In this document: piece after piece, positions 44,525-53,657 of the stretch | Layout: each line of letters begins with the position of its first letter | Numbering within the stretch: the stretch's first letter is position 1 | Source of the DNA: JAMQPK01 sp963761975 | GTDB taxonomy: Bacteria > Acidobacteriota > Vicinamibacteria > Vicinamibacterales > JAMQPK01 | Length of the DNA: 64,000 bases | Direction: 5' to 3' | Assembly (NCBI GenBank): GCA_963761975.1 | Contig: CAVXIR010000002.1 | Location: forward strand, 992,001-1,056,000 | Notes under the pieces: generated by a model | Told to the model about the DNA's origin: nothing | Seen by the model: only the letters and a program-made list of their open reading frames with translations | The model's database searches: none | Translations under genes and position numbers: made by a program

Positions 44525-45661
44525 TCACTGGAACCGCACAACCGCGCCATCGAGCGGTAGTTCCTCGCGACGACGAGATGGAGATGGGGTGAAGTTCGGT
44601 GGCGAATTGTGCTCGCTAGCAGCGCGCTCGGCCGTGGTGCTGCCCAGCCGCTCAAAAGAGGCGAAGACAAACGGCAGGCCGTCAGATTCCTCGGGCCGTG
44701 GCGAATTGGTCACATTGAAATGGAGGTGCGCGCCGTTGGTATTGCCGGAATTGCCGAGCAACCCGAGCGTTTGGCCACGGCGAACGCGTTGACCGACTTT
44801 GACGGTCACGCTGTCCCTTTGAAGGTGCGCGTAATGAACGAACGTCGTAGCGTTCATTTCAAGAACCACATAGTTGCCGTAGGTCGCGGCTGCGGATGGA
44901 TTTGATGGACGTGGTGGTTCGACAAGAGGCGGGTTGTCGATGACACCGTCTCGGATCTCCCGAACCACGCCATCAGCCACAGCGATGACTTCAGCACCGA
45001 ACCCCGGCCAGTCTTGGTTCGTCGATGTCCGTATGTCTCCGCGTACCAGCCGACCCTCAGCATCGAGCCCGAGAAAATCGATCGCATACCGCTGGGGCAC
45101 CAACGTGCGCCCATTGGCGACGAGCACGCTGCCCCAATGAGCCGATCGGTGATTGCCGGGGGCATTGTTGGCAAACCATGTCCCGGCTCGGAGCGGCGCG
45201 CTGAGCACCAATGGGCGGGCTGACAGAACCTTCGTCGGCACATCACTCACAGGGACGGTCATGCCGTCCTCTGATAGAAGCACGAGGCGATGTCGGAGTG
45301 CGGCTGGCGCCGGCTGCTGATTGGGGAGTGTCAGCCACACATGAATCATCCCATCCGTACCGGCCGGGATGACTCGACCGTACCGAACCTCCGGTTTTGC
45401 GCCGGGCCGCATCGTCCGTCCATCAAGCTCAGAGGGACCATACGTTGCCAACGGCGTGGCGTCAGCGTCACCGAGAACATCGAGCCGTTGCACACGTAGA
45501 GTATTGGCGCCGGTGATGGACAGCTCGTAGGCTAAATGGGATTGGCCATCACTACCGATGAAGACCGTCGGTGCCGTCGCCGCACGAATCTCGGGTCTCA
45601 CCTGGGTACCAATCGACTGAGGGCACATCAGCAAACCGACAACGACAAGCCATCGCTGCAT
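44525..45661 (-). CDS. secreted M23-like peptidase
   Basis: 378 residues with a signal peptide (MQRWLVVVGLLMCPQSIGTQ). The first half is a beta domain (RVQRLDVLGDADATPLATYG); the second is LytM-like: RYAIDFLGLD, GFGAEVIAVADGVV, YGNYVVLEM, FVHYAHLQ and GAHLHFNV. The first zinc-site His is replaced in PQRYAIDF, while the rest of the site is present, so activity should be tested. Hydrolysis of peptidoglycan or a secreted protein is inferred. Divergent from the amidohydrolase gene, with a palindromic repeat between them. Confidence 0.8.
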   Translation of the reverse strand: MQRWLVVVGLLMCPQSIGTQVRPEIRAATAPTVFIGSDGQSHLAYELSITGANTLRVQRLDVLGDADATPLATYGPSELDGRTMRPGAKPEVRYGRVIPAGTDGMIHVWLTLPNQQPAPAALRHRLVLLSEDGMTVPVSDVPTKVLSARPLVLSAPLRAGTWFANNAPGNHRSAHWGSVLVANGRTLVPQRYAIDFLGLDAEGRLVRGDIRTSTNQDWPGFGAEVIAVADGVVREIRDGVIDNPPLVEPPRPSNPSAAATYGNYVVLEMNATTFVHYAHLQRDSVTVKVGQRVRRGQTLGLLGNSGNTNGAHLHFNVTNSPRPEESDGLPFVFASFERLGSTTAERAASEHNSPPNFTPSPSRRREELPLDGAVVRFQ

Positions 45662-45712
45662 GGAGTGGGTGCCAATCTACCGAGACCCTCGTCCATTGTC
45701 GAGTGATGTCTC

Positions 45713-45755
45713 TGCCTGCCATGCCACCCCTATGGGGTGTGACAGTGGCAGCAGG
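45713..45755. repeat. GGCAGTGGCA-type palindromic repeat, copy 4
   Basis: GCCTGCCATGCCACCCC-TAT-GGGGTG, then TGACAGTGGCAGCAGGC. The outer GCCTGC pairs with GCAGGC, a change on both arms relative to copy 3. It lies between the divergent M23-like and amidohydrolase genes. Confidence 0.8.
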
Positions 45756-45932
45756 CGTGATCGCCCGGTGCCGCTTGGCGAAGGCCGGCCCGGTCACAAC
45801 TTTTTTGGGCGAGAACACGTAGACTCAACCATGGTGACCGTTCGAGGTCTCTTTGGGGCCCACGGTTCGGTATGTTTGGCGAACCCTTGCATGGAGGAAC
45901 CGGCCACGTGTCCCTCACCCATACAGGAGAAA

Positions 45933-47285
45933 ATGAACTGCAGGCCAAAACGCTTGGGTAGTGTCGCAACCATGGCCATTCTCATTGTGGCCTGCCGGCA
46001 CTCTCCAGGAGCTCAGGTCACACCCGAACAAGCTCGTCTGCCTTCCTCAGTTGACGGCGGATCGATCGCGATCACGAACGTAACAATCATTGATGTGGTC
46101 GGCGGCGGAGAGGAAGCCGGCGTCACCATCGTGGTGAAGGCTGGTCAGATCGCGGACCTCGGCCGGCAAATCGTCGTCCCACCTGCAGCCGTGCCCGTTG
46201 ACGGTTCAGGCAAGTTCGTCATTCCCGGCCTTTGGGACATGCACTCGCATCATGAGGCGTCAGGTATCGAATCTCTGGAACTATTTCTCGCGAATGGGGT
46301 AGTTGGTACGCGAGACATGGGCTCAGACTTGGACTTTATTCTGACGCTGCGCGATCGCTTACGTCGCGGTGAAGTGCTCGGCCCCGAAATTGTTGCGGCT
46401 GGCCCAATCCTGGACGATGCTCCGGGGGACTGGCCATTCCGCCGACGGATTACGAACGCTTTGGAGGCTCGCACTGCCGTCAGAGACCTAAAAAATCGGG
46501 GCGTTGATTTCATCAAGGTGCATAACTACACACCACGCGATGCGTTTTTCGCCATTGCGGACGAAGCACCGAAGCTCGGATTGTCCTTCGCTGGTCACAT
46601 TCCGCTGAAGGTGACCGTCGAAGAGGGCGTAGCGTCTGGTATAAAGAGTATCGAGCATCTGTCCGAGTCCAGGATCTTCCGTGAATGTCCCGGCAAGGGC
46701 GCGTACAGCGCGGCGCGTTGTCAGCCGATCTACGACAGCATCGCAGCCAATGAAGTTTGGCAAACACCGACAGGAGTCTTTTATCAATCTCTTCCCGACG
46801 TGTTTTCGGGTAAATCCTTTCCCCACGCTGAATATGCCAGCGATCGCGCCTTCGAACTGAATCGTCAGAACATCGAGGCTTCTAAGCTCGATGAAAAGAC
46901 GTTGTCGATCCTTCGGTCGCAAAATCAAACACGTCTTTCGGCGGTCCATGACCTGCTCGCTCGTGGCGCTGAGTTCCTGGCCGGTTGCGATGCTTGGGTC
47001 CCTGGCTTCTGCCTCCACGACGAATTGCAATGGCTGACGGAGGCTGGTTTGTCCCCCCTTCAGGCAATTCAAACCGCAACGATCAATCCAGCGAGGTTCC
47101 TCGGGCGAGAGAAGACCCAAGGCACAATCGAGATCGGTAAGCGTGCCGACCTTGTGCTGCTGGATGGCGATCCGCGCCGCGACATCGGTCACACACGTCG
47201 CATCAGCGCCGTGCTAGTGCGTGGGCAACTTCTTTTACGCGGTGATATGGATCGGATGATTGCCGCTCGCCGTCGTGCTCCGTAA
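45933..47285 (+). CDS. amidohydrolase-family lipoprotein
   Basis: 450 residues from the ATG at 45933 behind AGGAGA. The N-terminus is a lipoprotein signal (VATMAILIVACRHSPG). The amidohydrolase barrel has GKFVIPGLWDMHSHHEASG (zinc site 1), the RGVDFIKVHNYTP strand with a Lys usually carboxylated, FAGHIPLKV and IEHLSES His ligands, and FLAGCDAW for the final Asp. The end (TINPARFLG, then GKRADLVLLDGDP) is typical of the imidazolonepropionase/prolidase-like group. The substrate is unknown. A palindromic repeat follows 39 bases after its stop. Confidence 0.9.
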   Translation: MNCRPKRLGSVATMAILIVACRHSPGAQVTPEQARLPSSVDGGSIAITNVTIIDVVGGGEEAGVTIVVKAGQIADLGRQIVVPPAAVPVDGSGKFVIPGLWDMHSHHEASGIESLELFLANGVVGTRDMGSDLDFILTLRDRLRRGEVLGPEIVAAGPILDDAPGDWPFRRRITNALEARTAVRDLKNRGVDFIKVHNYTPRDAFFAIADEAPKLGLSFAGHIPLKVTVEEGVASGIKSIEHLSESRIFRECPGKGAYSAARCQPIYDSIAANEVWQTPTGVFYQSLPDVFSGKSFPHAEYASDRAFELNRQNIEASKLDEKTLSILRSQNQTRLSAVHDLLARGAEFLAGCDAWVPGFCLHDELQWLTEAGLSPLQAIQTATINPARFLGREKTQGTIEIGKRADLVLLDGDPRRDIGHTRRISAVLVRGQLLLRGDMDRMIAARRRAP

Positions 47286-47324
47286 GAGCTTTTTGAATGA
47301 CCGGCTGTGCCCTATGGAACCCTC

Positions 47325-47402
47325 CGCCGCCATGCCACCCCTACGGGGTGGTGGCAGTGGCAGCACGCAAATGGCAAACATGCCGTGGCAGTGGCACTGT
47401 TC
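47325..47402. repeat. GGCAGTGGCA-type palindromic repeat, copy 5
   Basis: CCGCCGCCATGCCACCCC-TAC-GGGGTGG, then TGGCAGTGGCAGCACGC, followed by a short second half CATGCCGTGGCAGTGGCACT. It lies between the amidohydrolase and a membrane protein gene. Confidence 0.85.
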
Positions 47403-47491
47403 GACCGCGAGGTAGGTTCCCAGCACTTCGAATTAAACAGCTGTTCACCCTTCGCGTTCGCCGACGTAAGAGCACACAGGAGCACACTACG

Positions 47492-48022
47492 TTGGGACAT
47501 GCGGACTCTGTCCGTCTTCACGAACAGACAACGAACGTGGACCGGTTTGCTGCGGGATGCGCCGCAGCGTTCATCCTTGTGCTCGGCGTAGCCGCCTTTT
47601 GGGATCCGTCAATTCGTGTCCTTCATGCGGTAGAAGCTGTCCCGTACGGTCTGGCCGCGATTCTCTGTCTCCAGCGCAAAAAGCTGGGATACCTCCTTGG
47701 CTTTGCCAGCGGCGTCTTCTGGCTCTGGATGGCAGGCACGCTGACTACGTTTGTCCGTAATGGCTTCGAGCGGGTGATCATGCTGATCACCACGGGACAC
47801 GTCGATAGGTGGGATCAATTCATCGCCGCACCTGCCGCCCTGGCGACAGGCGGGTTGGCCGTGTACTCTGCGTGGGGCTATTCGCGTCTCCCAACCAAGA
47901 GGCCGACCGACCTGGCGCTTCTGGTAGCAGTGTTCGCCACCGTTGCGCTGTTCTTTGTAGCGATATTCTGGATCTTTGCCCCACGGTACCTGACGTTATT
48001 CAGCCGTTTCATCAGCCAATGA
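47492..48022 (+). CDS. multi-pass membrane protein of unknown function
   Basis: 176 residues from a TTG start with AGGAG ten bases before it; no ATG is available in frame. Five hydrophobic segments: GCAAAFILVLGVAAFW, AVPYGLAAILCL, LLGFASGVFWLWMAGTL, FIAAPAALATGGLAVYSAWG and VAVFATVALFFVAIFWIFAP. No motif identifies it. Nine bases after its stop a palindromic repeat half begins, as with the other genes of this region. Confidence 0.65.
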   Translation: MGHADSVRLHEQTTNVDRFAAGCAAAFILVLGVAAFWDPSIRVLHAVEAVPYGLAAILCLQRKKLGYLLGFASGVFWLWMAGTLTTFVRNGFERVIMLITTGHVDRWDQFIAAPAALATGGLAVYSAWGYSRLPTKRPTDLALLVAVFATVALFFVAIFWIFAPRYLTLFSRFISQ

Positions 48023-48030
48023 GGGTGCGA

Positions 48031-48078
48031 CCAAGTGCCGTGGCAGCGCGATGGCACCTGTCTGGCAGTGGCACCGCG
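48031..48078. repeat. GGCAGTGGCA-type repeat, copy 6 (second half only)
   Basis: GTGCCGTGGCAGCGCGATGG, then CACCTGTCTGGCAGTGGCAC. It matches the second half of copy 3 and follows the preceding gene by eight bases. Another partial copy lies at 48360-48400, inside the start of the next gene. Confidence 0.7.
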
Positions 48079-48344
48079 GGTGCGGCCCAACGGTTTACCG
48101 TGCCAACTCTCGAACCTTCCGCGGTGAGGACTTCTTTCGCGTTGTCTGCGACCACGATCTTGAGGGCATTGTCGCATAGCCAAAAGATGGCCCGTATTGC
48201 AGCGATGGGCTACGGACAAACTGGCTCAAGATCAAGAGCCCGAACTACATCCAGATTGTCGGCAGAGAAGGGATGTTCGCCGCTGGCGATCCTTGGCGAC
48301 GTGGCAAGCGCAAGGCGCTCCAGTTCATGCTGCCCGTCTGAACC

Positions 48345-48815
48345 ATGAGGGCAGAGAAGCACGGCACCGGTGCCGCAGTGGCAACGAGACCATTGCCATT
48401 CGGGCTTCATGGCCGAACGCTGAAAGCATTTGTCATTGCGCCGCTTGGATCATTCGTCATCATCTACATCGGCACTGCTGCGTACTTACGGTTGGCGCGA
48501 TTGCTGATCGCACCAGTGGCATGGGTATTCGGAGCGTGGTTTGGTTTGCCAGTGCTCTACGCTGCGGAGTTCTTGATTGCCATGCCATTGCATCGCCTCT
48601 TCGAACGACGCAACCACAGAAGCGTCATGCTCTACATCGGTGCGGGAATTGTTACCAGTCTCATTGCGACATGGGTGTGGTCTGAGATCGTTCGAGCGGG
48701 GCCGATACCGTTGTTTCGAGATTTTGGTGCCGCGATGAGGTTGACAGTTCCGGCTGGTGCCGCTGGCGGTGCCTTGTTTTGGCGCATTGCCGTCCGGCCA
48801 GGGCCGGAACCGTAG
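48345..48815 (+). CDS. membrane protein of unknown function
   Basis: 156 residues. Three or four hydrophobic segments (FVIAPLGSFVIIYIGTAAYL, LIAPVAWVFGAWFGLPVLY, YIGAGIVTSLIATWVWSEIV, LTVPAGAAGGALFW). The first 25 residues are encoded partly by the palindromic repeat, so the true start may lie later. No family is recognised. Confidence 0.55.
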   Translation: MRAEKHGTGAAVATRPLPFGLHGRTLKAFVIAPLGSFVIIYIGTAAYLRLARLLIAPVAWVFGAWFGLPVLYAAEFLIAMPLHRLFERRNHRSVMLYIGAGIVTSLIATWVWSEIVRAGPIPLFRDFGAAMRLTVPAGAAGGALFWRIAVRPGPEP

Positions 48816-48932
48816 GACCCGTCATCTGCCCAGACGATCTTGGATCCTGGTGATTTGGGTAGCTTGGGTGACTTGGATTTCCCTAACCCTAATGAGAGAC
48901 AGTAATTTGTAGAGAAGAGCAGCTAAACCTCA

Positions 48933-49997
48933 TCACCCAACCAACCCAAAGCACCACGCGGATAAGTCGGCCTCGGGTTCACTGCGCAGCGTGGCTGCAA
49001 ACGTCCGCACTTCCCGAAGGATGTCAGCTTCGTTCGACAGAAACATAAAGAGATTTGCGCGCGGCAATTCAACGATTCGTGCCGCTGGCACTCCCGCGAG
49101 AAGATCCCGCTGCCACCTCGCGATCATGGCGCGCTCTGCGGCATATTGCTGGCTTAAAGCCGTTCGCTCCTGCTCGTTGCGGGGAGGCCGCTCGCGCGCG
49201 ACTTCTTCGAATGGTGGAGGGGTCCTGAACATCGCCAAAACGGGCACCCGGATCCGCGCATATTCGGGTTTCACTCGGTCATCTTCGGTAATCGCCTTGC
49301 GGATGACGGGAGACAAGAGCGATGGCCCCATCGAGCCATCCGCGTTTGCCGCGAAAAGGTAGCGCAACTCGGCTTCCGGAAACGCCAGTCCATGATCGCG
49401 TCGCTGGGCTGCTCGATACGCTTCGAACGACCTGTAGTCCGGTGCGGGGCGCGGCTTGATCGAGGCAGGCAGTCGAGACGAATCAACGAAGGGCGGGTCA
49501 TAGTCTTTCGCGGTCAAGGTCGGGTCGTCGGCCGCATCAAGGAACACGAGGCCGCCGAGGCGATCCGAACGCAGAGCACCCAGCGTCGTGAGCAGCTGGC
49601 CGGCGCACGAGTTGCCGATGAGAACCGGCTTTTGGAGCTTCAGGAAGTCAAGCACCTCAAGCACGTCGAGCGAGGATCTCTGTACCGAGTATCCGGTCGT
49701 CGGCTTGTCGGAGGCGCCCAGCCCTCTTCGCGTGATGGCATACACACGAAACCGATCGGCAAGCTTTGGGGCGAAGTCGTCATAGACGTGCCCAGTCAGG
49801 TAACACCCGAGCAACACGACAGGCCGTCCGGTGCCTCCCCAATCGAGTACTTCCAGGCGCACAGCGTTATCTACCGTGATGAAGCGCACCTGATGGGGTG
49901 AGGGATCGCGCCAAGGGGTGCCCACTTGCGCTGAAAGCCACAAACCCATCAAAAGCGGGACCGCCGCATTCATTCGAGTCATCCGTTTCAACGGCAA
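48933..49997 (-). CDS. secreted alpha/beta hydrolase lacking the catalytic histidine
   Basis: 354 residues with a signal peptide (MNAAVPLLMGLWLSAQVG from the third ATG). The fold is clear: PVVLLGCYLTGHVYDDFAPK, YAITRRGLGASDKPT, nucleophile elbow LIGNSCAGQLLT, FLDAADDP and later IRVPVLAMFRTPP. Where the family has His in the last motif (usually GANHYIFLSNE), this copy reads PRANLFMFLSNE, so the triad is broken. The last residues (SAWCFGLVG) run over a short repeat and may be a secondary extension. Confidence 0.8.
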   Translation of the reverse strand: MPLKRMTRMNAAVPLLMGLWLSAQVGTPWRDPSPHQVRFITVDNAVRLEVLDWGGTGRPVVLLGCYLTGHVYDDFAPKLADRFRVYAITRRGLGASDKPTTGYSVQRSSLDVLEVLDFLKLQKPVLIGNSCAGQLLTTLGALRSDRLGGLVFLDAADDPTLTAKDYDPPFVDSSRLPASIKPRPAPDYRSFEAYRAAQRRDHGLAFPEAELRYLFAANADGSMGPSLLSPVIRKAITEDDRVKPEYARIRVPVLAMFRTPPPFEEVARERPPRNEQERTALSQQYAAERAMIARWQRDLLAGVPAARIVELPRANLFMFLSNEADILREVRTFAATLRSEPEADLSAWCFGLVG

Positions 49998-50008
49998 GAG
50001 CGGAACCG

Positions 50009-51438
50009 GGGGTTGCCCCGTCCGCTGTTGAAATTCAGCGGCGGCTCGGGTGACATTCTACGCGACGTTCTCCACTGACGCGGCGATGCCAAGCTGCTGA
50101 TCGCGAGCGCGAAGAGCGGCGACGAGCTTCGGCATGTCCTTGTGACCCTTCAATCGGCGAAAACCTTTCACGGCTTCGAGGACGGCAGCGGCCGTCCATC
50201 GCAGCACCATCTGCCCTCCGCGCCACCGTTTGACATTGCGCTTTACGTGCCGGGTACGACGATCAAGCTCTCGATCGCGTTGGTCGTGGCGAGCGACTGA
50301 CGAAGGCGATCGGAGAGACCAAGGGTGAGGATAGTGAGCGTCTCCTCGAGCCCTTCGCGCACACTGGCCGCCGCGCTCGGATAGCCATCTTCCAGTCGGC
50401 GCGCCAGATCCTGCAGGAGCCGTCGCGCCGGCGCGACCTCGGTCTGCCGGTAAGCGCGCACAACAATCGCACGCACCCACGGGCGCTGCCCTTCGGGGAG
50501 ATGTTCCAGGATGTTCCGGAGCTTGTGGACGTGGCACCGGTGGATCAGCGCGGCGGCGCCAAACGTCTGCGTCACCGCCTTGTGGAGTGCCTTCGATCCG
50601 TCGAGGATCACCAACAGACTGCGATCCGTCCGCACACCGCGGCTCTGCACATCCGCCAAGAGGCTCTGACACACGGTCGCATTCTCCGTCGACCCGTCCC
50701 ACAGGCCGAGCGCGTGTTTGTGCCCGGTGTGATCGATCCCGAGCGCCACCACGATGCAGTGTTCACCGATGTGGACGCCGTCGATCAGCAACGCCACGAG
50801 ATCGAGCGCGTCGAGCGCGGTGGACCGCCAGGCGTCGAGCTGCGCGGCGGTTTTCGCGACGAACCGGCGGCTCACGGCGCTCTTGCTCGCGCCCCGCGTG
50901 GCCATCGTCGATGGCAGTGGCTCCAGGCTGCGTGCGTACTGCCGTGTCGCCACGCCGACGAGCATCTGTTCCACGACGCGACGATTTAACGGATCCTCGC
51001 TGGCCATCAGCTGAAACGTCGGCAAGGGGACTTCCGCCCCATTCGTGCGAACTCGCGGCCGGCGGATTGCGACTTTCCGGCCACCGAGGACCACCTCGCT
51101 CGGCACCGTGCCCGCGCGCGACGCCTGACGCGCGGTCTGATGCTGATAGCGAGGCCCACAGATCGCCGTCCGATCCTCCTCGATCATGGTGGTGAGGACC
51201 TTCAGACCCGAGGCCACCGCCAGCTCCATCAGCTCCGCCCGTGTATCCACGAGCAGATCGACGAGCGGGAGATGGCGGGCAGGCGAATCGACTTGGTGAG
51301 ACCGATCGATTGTGTGAGACTTTCCCTTCATGGCGGCTCCTTGTTGGCGGGCATGTGCCCGGGTTTGGTCACCACTCGTTTACCACGAGCAGTGAGGAGC
51401 CGCCGCTCTCAAATTTCAACAGTCAGTGGGACATCCCC
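50009..51438. mobile_element. IS256-family insertion sequence
   Basis: About 1430 bp. The ends match as imperfect inverted repeats: GGGGTTGCCCCGTCCGCTGT on the left and GGGGATGTCCCACTGACTGT (complement of the right end), each followed by TGAAATT and AGCGGCGGCTC. No target duplication is evident in the immediate flanks. The element carries one frameshifted transposase gene and lies between the hydrolase gene and a decayed gene. Confidence 0.85.
50058..51331 (-). pseudogene. IS256-family transposase with one frameshift
   Basis: A Mutator-type transposase: GTVPSEVVLGGRKVAIRRPR near the start, catalytic Asp in ALLIDGVHIGEHCIVVALGI and LVILDGSKALHKAV, then LIHRCHVHKLRNILEHLPE and EGLEETLTILTLGLSDRLR containing the Glu. 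A one-base loss near 50250 stops the first frame at IVVPGT; the normal end (NVKRWRGGQMVLRWTAAAVL) continues in the next frame. The protein is therefore inactive unless the shift is an assembly error. Confidence 0.9.
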
Positions 51439-51564
51439 TCCGACGGAGTTTCGATTACAAATTGGGTTGCCCTCGACCTCACCATGTCGCGAAGGCAATT
51501 ACCACAAGGAACACGCTATGGTCACTAGTGCCTAAAATGACGATAAGGCTATCGGAGGTGTCAG

Positions 51565-52199
51565 GTGTCGAAGGGGTTGTCGCTCCATCCCATTCCTGTT
51601 CTTGCCAGCGTTCTGGTCGCGGTGCACCTCGTTGCAGGCGACGTGATTGCTCAAGCGGGCGATACGATCACTGATCCCGAAGCTTATCGAGTTTATGCAT
51701 CCATCCTGCCGATTACCTTTAGTTCCGGCGATACGGACCTCTCGCGCATCGCGCTACTTCGGGAGACACGCAGCAGGTTTGCGTGTCCGCGGGGTCCGAT
51801 CGAGCGGGAATGGCAGAGCACTTGGGACAGTTACAAACGGGAGAATGCTCGAGTACGCTCCTTCTTCCACAGTTTGATCTCGGTCTACCTTACGTTCTTG
51901 TCAACCTTGCCGATGTGAAGGCGTTGCTCGTGCAGGCGGGAGATGACGGCAAGACGTCCCGCGGAGGATGGGGCCAAGCCTACACGAACTCTCCAAACGG
52001 CAAACTCCTGGCGTTCTCAGCCGTTGGCTTCAACGAATCCAAGACCCGCGCCATGGTCACTGCTCAATATAACTGCGGACTTTCGCGAGATCCGTCAAAC
52101 ATCGAATACGACTGTCACGGTGGTCGGCACATCATGCTCGTGAAGGAGGCAGGTCGATGGGTTAGCGCAAAGATCCCAACATGCGGCTGGATTGTATGA
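51565..52199 (+). pseudogene. secreted protein of unknown function, frameshifted
   Basis: GTG start at 51565 behind GGAGG. The first frame has a signal peptide and YRVYASILPITFSSGDTDLS, then reads off near 51865; a one-base shift continues as LLLPQFDLGLPYVLVNLADV, AYTNSPNGKLLAFSAVGFNE, ARAMVTAQYNCGLSRDP and ends TCGWIV. Together about 210 residues. Beta-rich and secreted; no family is recognised. It overlaps the next gene by ATGA. Confidence 0.6.
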
Positions 52200-52855
52200 A
52201 GCGCGTCAAACGGATATCGGTCATTGCAATAGCAACATGTATTCCCATCCTTACCGGCGCTACGGCGTCTGCACAACGAGCACTCAACCTGCGTAAGCAG
52301 GTAGAGCAATTCCGGCGGGGCGAGCTAGACGGGGTCAGCTCAGTTAGCATTCGCGACTATAACCCAAAAACGATCGAGCAACTCACAGCCGAAGCGGATC
52401 TTGTGGTGGTTTGCACGCTCACGCGCGGCAAGAGCTATCTCTCACCCAACGAAGAAGATGTTTTTACCGATTACATGATTTCGGAATATCGGATCCTTGC
52501 CGGAACTCTCATGGCGACCTCTGGTCCCCTTGGTTCCGTCACGCCGCCAGTGTTAACGATGTTTGGCGGCGAGGTGATGCTCGATGGCGTGCCTGCCCTA
52601 ACAAGGAATTTCAACTTCGGGCCGTTCGCCGACGGTCGTTATCTGTTGTTTCTTGGGGGCGGCGGAAAGGAGCCGTGGCGATACCGGCTCTGGCACGCAG
52701 GCGTTTTCGCGCTGAATGGCGAGCAAGCCAGGCCGATGTTGAACCAGTCTGAGAGCGTGTATGTGGGTGTAGAGCAGACGCTCGCGAGTGCTCTTATCGC
52801 CCGCGTCGAAGACGCCGCGAGAGGCCGCTCAACTCCATCGCCGACGCCGAAGTGA
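52196..52855 (+). CDS. secreted protein of unknown function
   Basis: 219 residues from the ATG at 52196, which overlaps the stop before it. Signal peptide VIAIATCIPILTGATASAQ. The middle (EADLVVVCTLTRGKSYLSP, then VFTDYMISEYRILAGTL and LTMFGGEVMLDGVPALT, FADGRYLLFLGGG) has the beta-strand pattern of secreted adhesion or inhibitor-like domains. Unknown function. It is the last gene before the right island boundary. Confidence 0.65.
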   Translation: MKRVKRISVIAIATCIPILTGATASAQRALNLRKQVEQFRRGELDGVSSVSIRDYNPKTIEQLTAEADLVVVCTLTRGKSYLSPNEEDVFTDYMISEYRILAGTLMATSGPLGSVTPPVLTMFGGEVMLDGVPALTRNFNFGPFADGRYLLFLGGGGKEPWRYRLWHAGVFALNGEQARPMLNQSESVYVGVEQTLASALIARVEDAARGRSTPSPTPK

Positions 52856-53144
52856 ACAGTTTGGCGATCCGAGCGAGCCTCAAGGCGATTCTCGCTAGAC
52901 GCATCAGCAGTCCTTTCAGGAGGCGACCTCGGCTGGATGGCTTCCTGCGTTGAGAGAGTGGGGTGTGTTTGCGGAACCGTGGATGGCTGGCGAGTATCTT
53001 CCGAGAGTTGCCACGCTGCTAACCATTTGCTAACCAACCCTTCAATACACGCCAACACAGGGCAATACGACCACGACGAGAAAGTGCGGGATTTACACGG
53101 GAAACTGGACAGGACAACACGAGGCAGTATCTAGCTGGCGGATT

Positions 53145-53159
53145 CCCGCTTCCGCACCA
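53145..53159 (+). other. right attachment site (att core)
   Basis: CCCGCTTCCGCACCA identical to the 3' end of tRNA-Leu at 10663-10677, with GATT before it in place of AATC. A terminator follows eight bases later, as expected for the original tRNA 3' flank. Confidence 0.85.
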
Positions 53160-53167
53160 ATCTTTTG

Positions 53168-53191
53168 GAAGCCCAGCATTTGCTGGGCTTC
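53168..53191 (+). terminator. probable original terminator of tRNA-Leu
   Basis: GAAGCCCAGCA (53168-53178) pairs exactly with TGCTGGGCTTC (53181-53191), followed by TTGCGTTTC. It lies directly after the right att core, so before integration it would have ended the tRNA-Leu transcript. Confidence 0.75.
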
Positions 53192-53426
53192 TTGCGTTTC
53201 GGGTCAGCTTTAGCTAACAGATCGCGAATGAACTTGCGGACTGCCACTTGACCTTGAAATGGCTTTACGGCGAGCGGCGATCGAGGCTCTCGGTCTGCAT
53301 GTGTTGAACATGGGTTTGATTATCGGATAAGCAGTTTCCTTACTCATGCACCTTAAGAGCGACGTGGAACTGGAGATGGTTCGCGGTTTGCTCTGCGAGA
53401 GTTAAACATCCAAGTGAGGTGCTGCG

Positions 53427-53657
53427 ATGATTATTGAAAGTGGAAGCCTGGCGCCCGACACGACTGGAACTATTTTCCATGACGGAATTCTTTACCGGGA
53501 AGGAATGCTCCACCGGTTTTGGAGTTTCGGCAGACAGCTCCCATGTGCTCTGCTGGGCCATCGTCACGATCTCAAACTGGGCTCCGCGACGCTGGCACTC
53601 AGGTGCGAGCGGTGCGGATGGACATCGCCAGGCTGGGACGTCGGCCACGAACGATAG
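53427..53657 (+). CDS. small zinc-finger-like protein
   Basis: 76 residues. The end contains LPCALLGHRHDLKLG and LRCERCGWTSPGWDVGHE: Cys and His spaced as in a small zinc site. The start (IIESGSLAPDTTGTIFHDG) is not recognised. A GAGG site lies before the ATG. Gene-free sequence flanks it: 53192-53426 and 53658-53980 hold nothing I can support. Confidence 0.5.
   Translation: MIIESGSLAPDTTGTIFHDGILYREGMLHRFWSFGRQLPCALLGHRHDLKLGSATLALRCERCGWTSPGWDVGHER

Larger units (their letters stand above)
10663..53159. mobile_element. tRNA-Leu-integrated genomic island (about 42.5 kb)
   Basis: The left boundary is the 3' end of tRNA-Leu and the right boundary is a second copy of the last 15 bases of that tRNA. 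Next to the tRNA lie, in tandem on the minus strand, an integrase, an excisionase-like gene and a P4-type primase/helicase. Inside are two IS remains, about seven ADOP permease genes, two PadR regulators and a reverse transcriptase. No capsid, portal, terminase, conjugation or relaxase gene is visible, so it is a chromosomal island or satellite-like element rather than a prophage or self-transferring element. Boundaries are inferred from the direct repeat. Confidence 0.85.

Noticed and set aside
50009..51438. IS256 element as the source of the island's right end
   Set aside because: Its ends lie 1.7 kb inside the right att site and it has its own inverted repeats; the island boundary is explained by the tRNA repeat.
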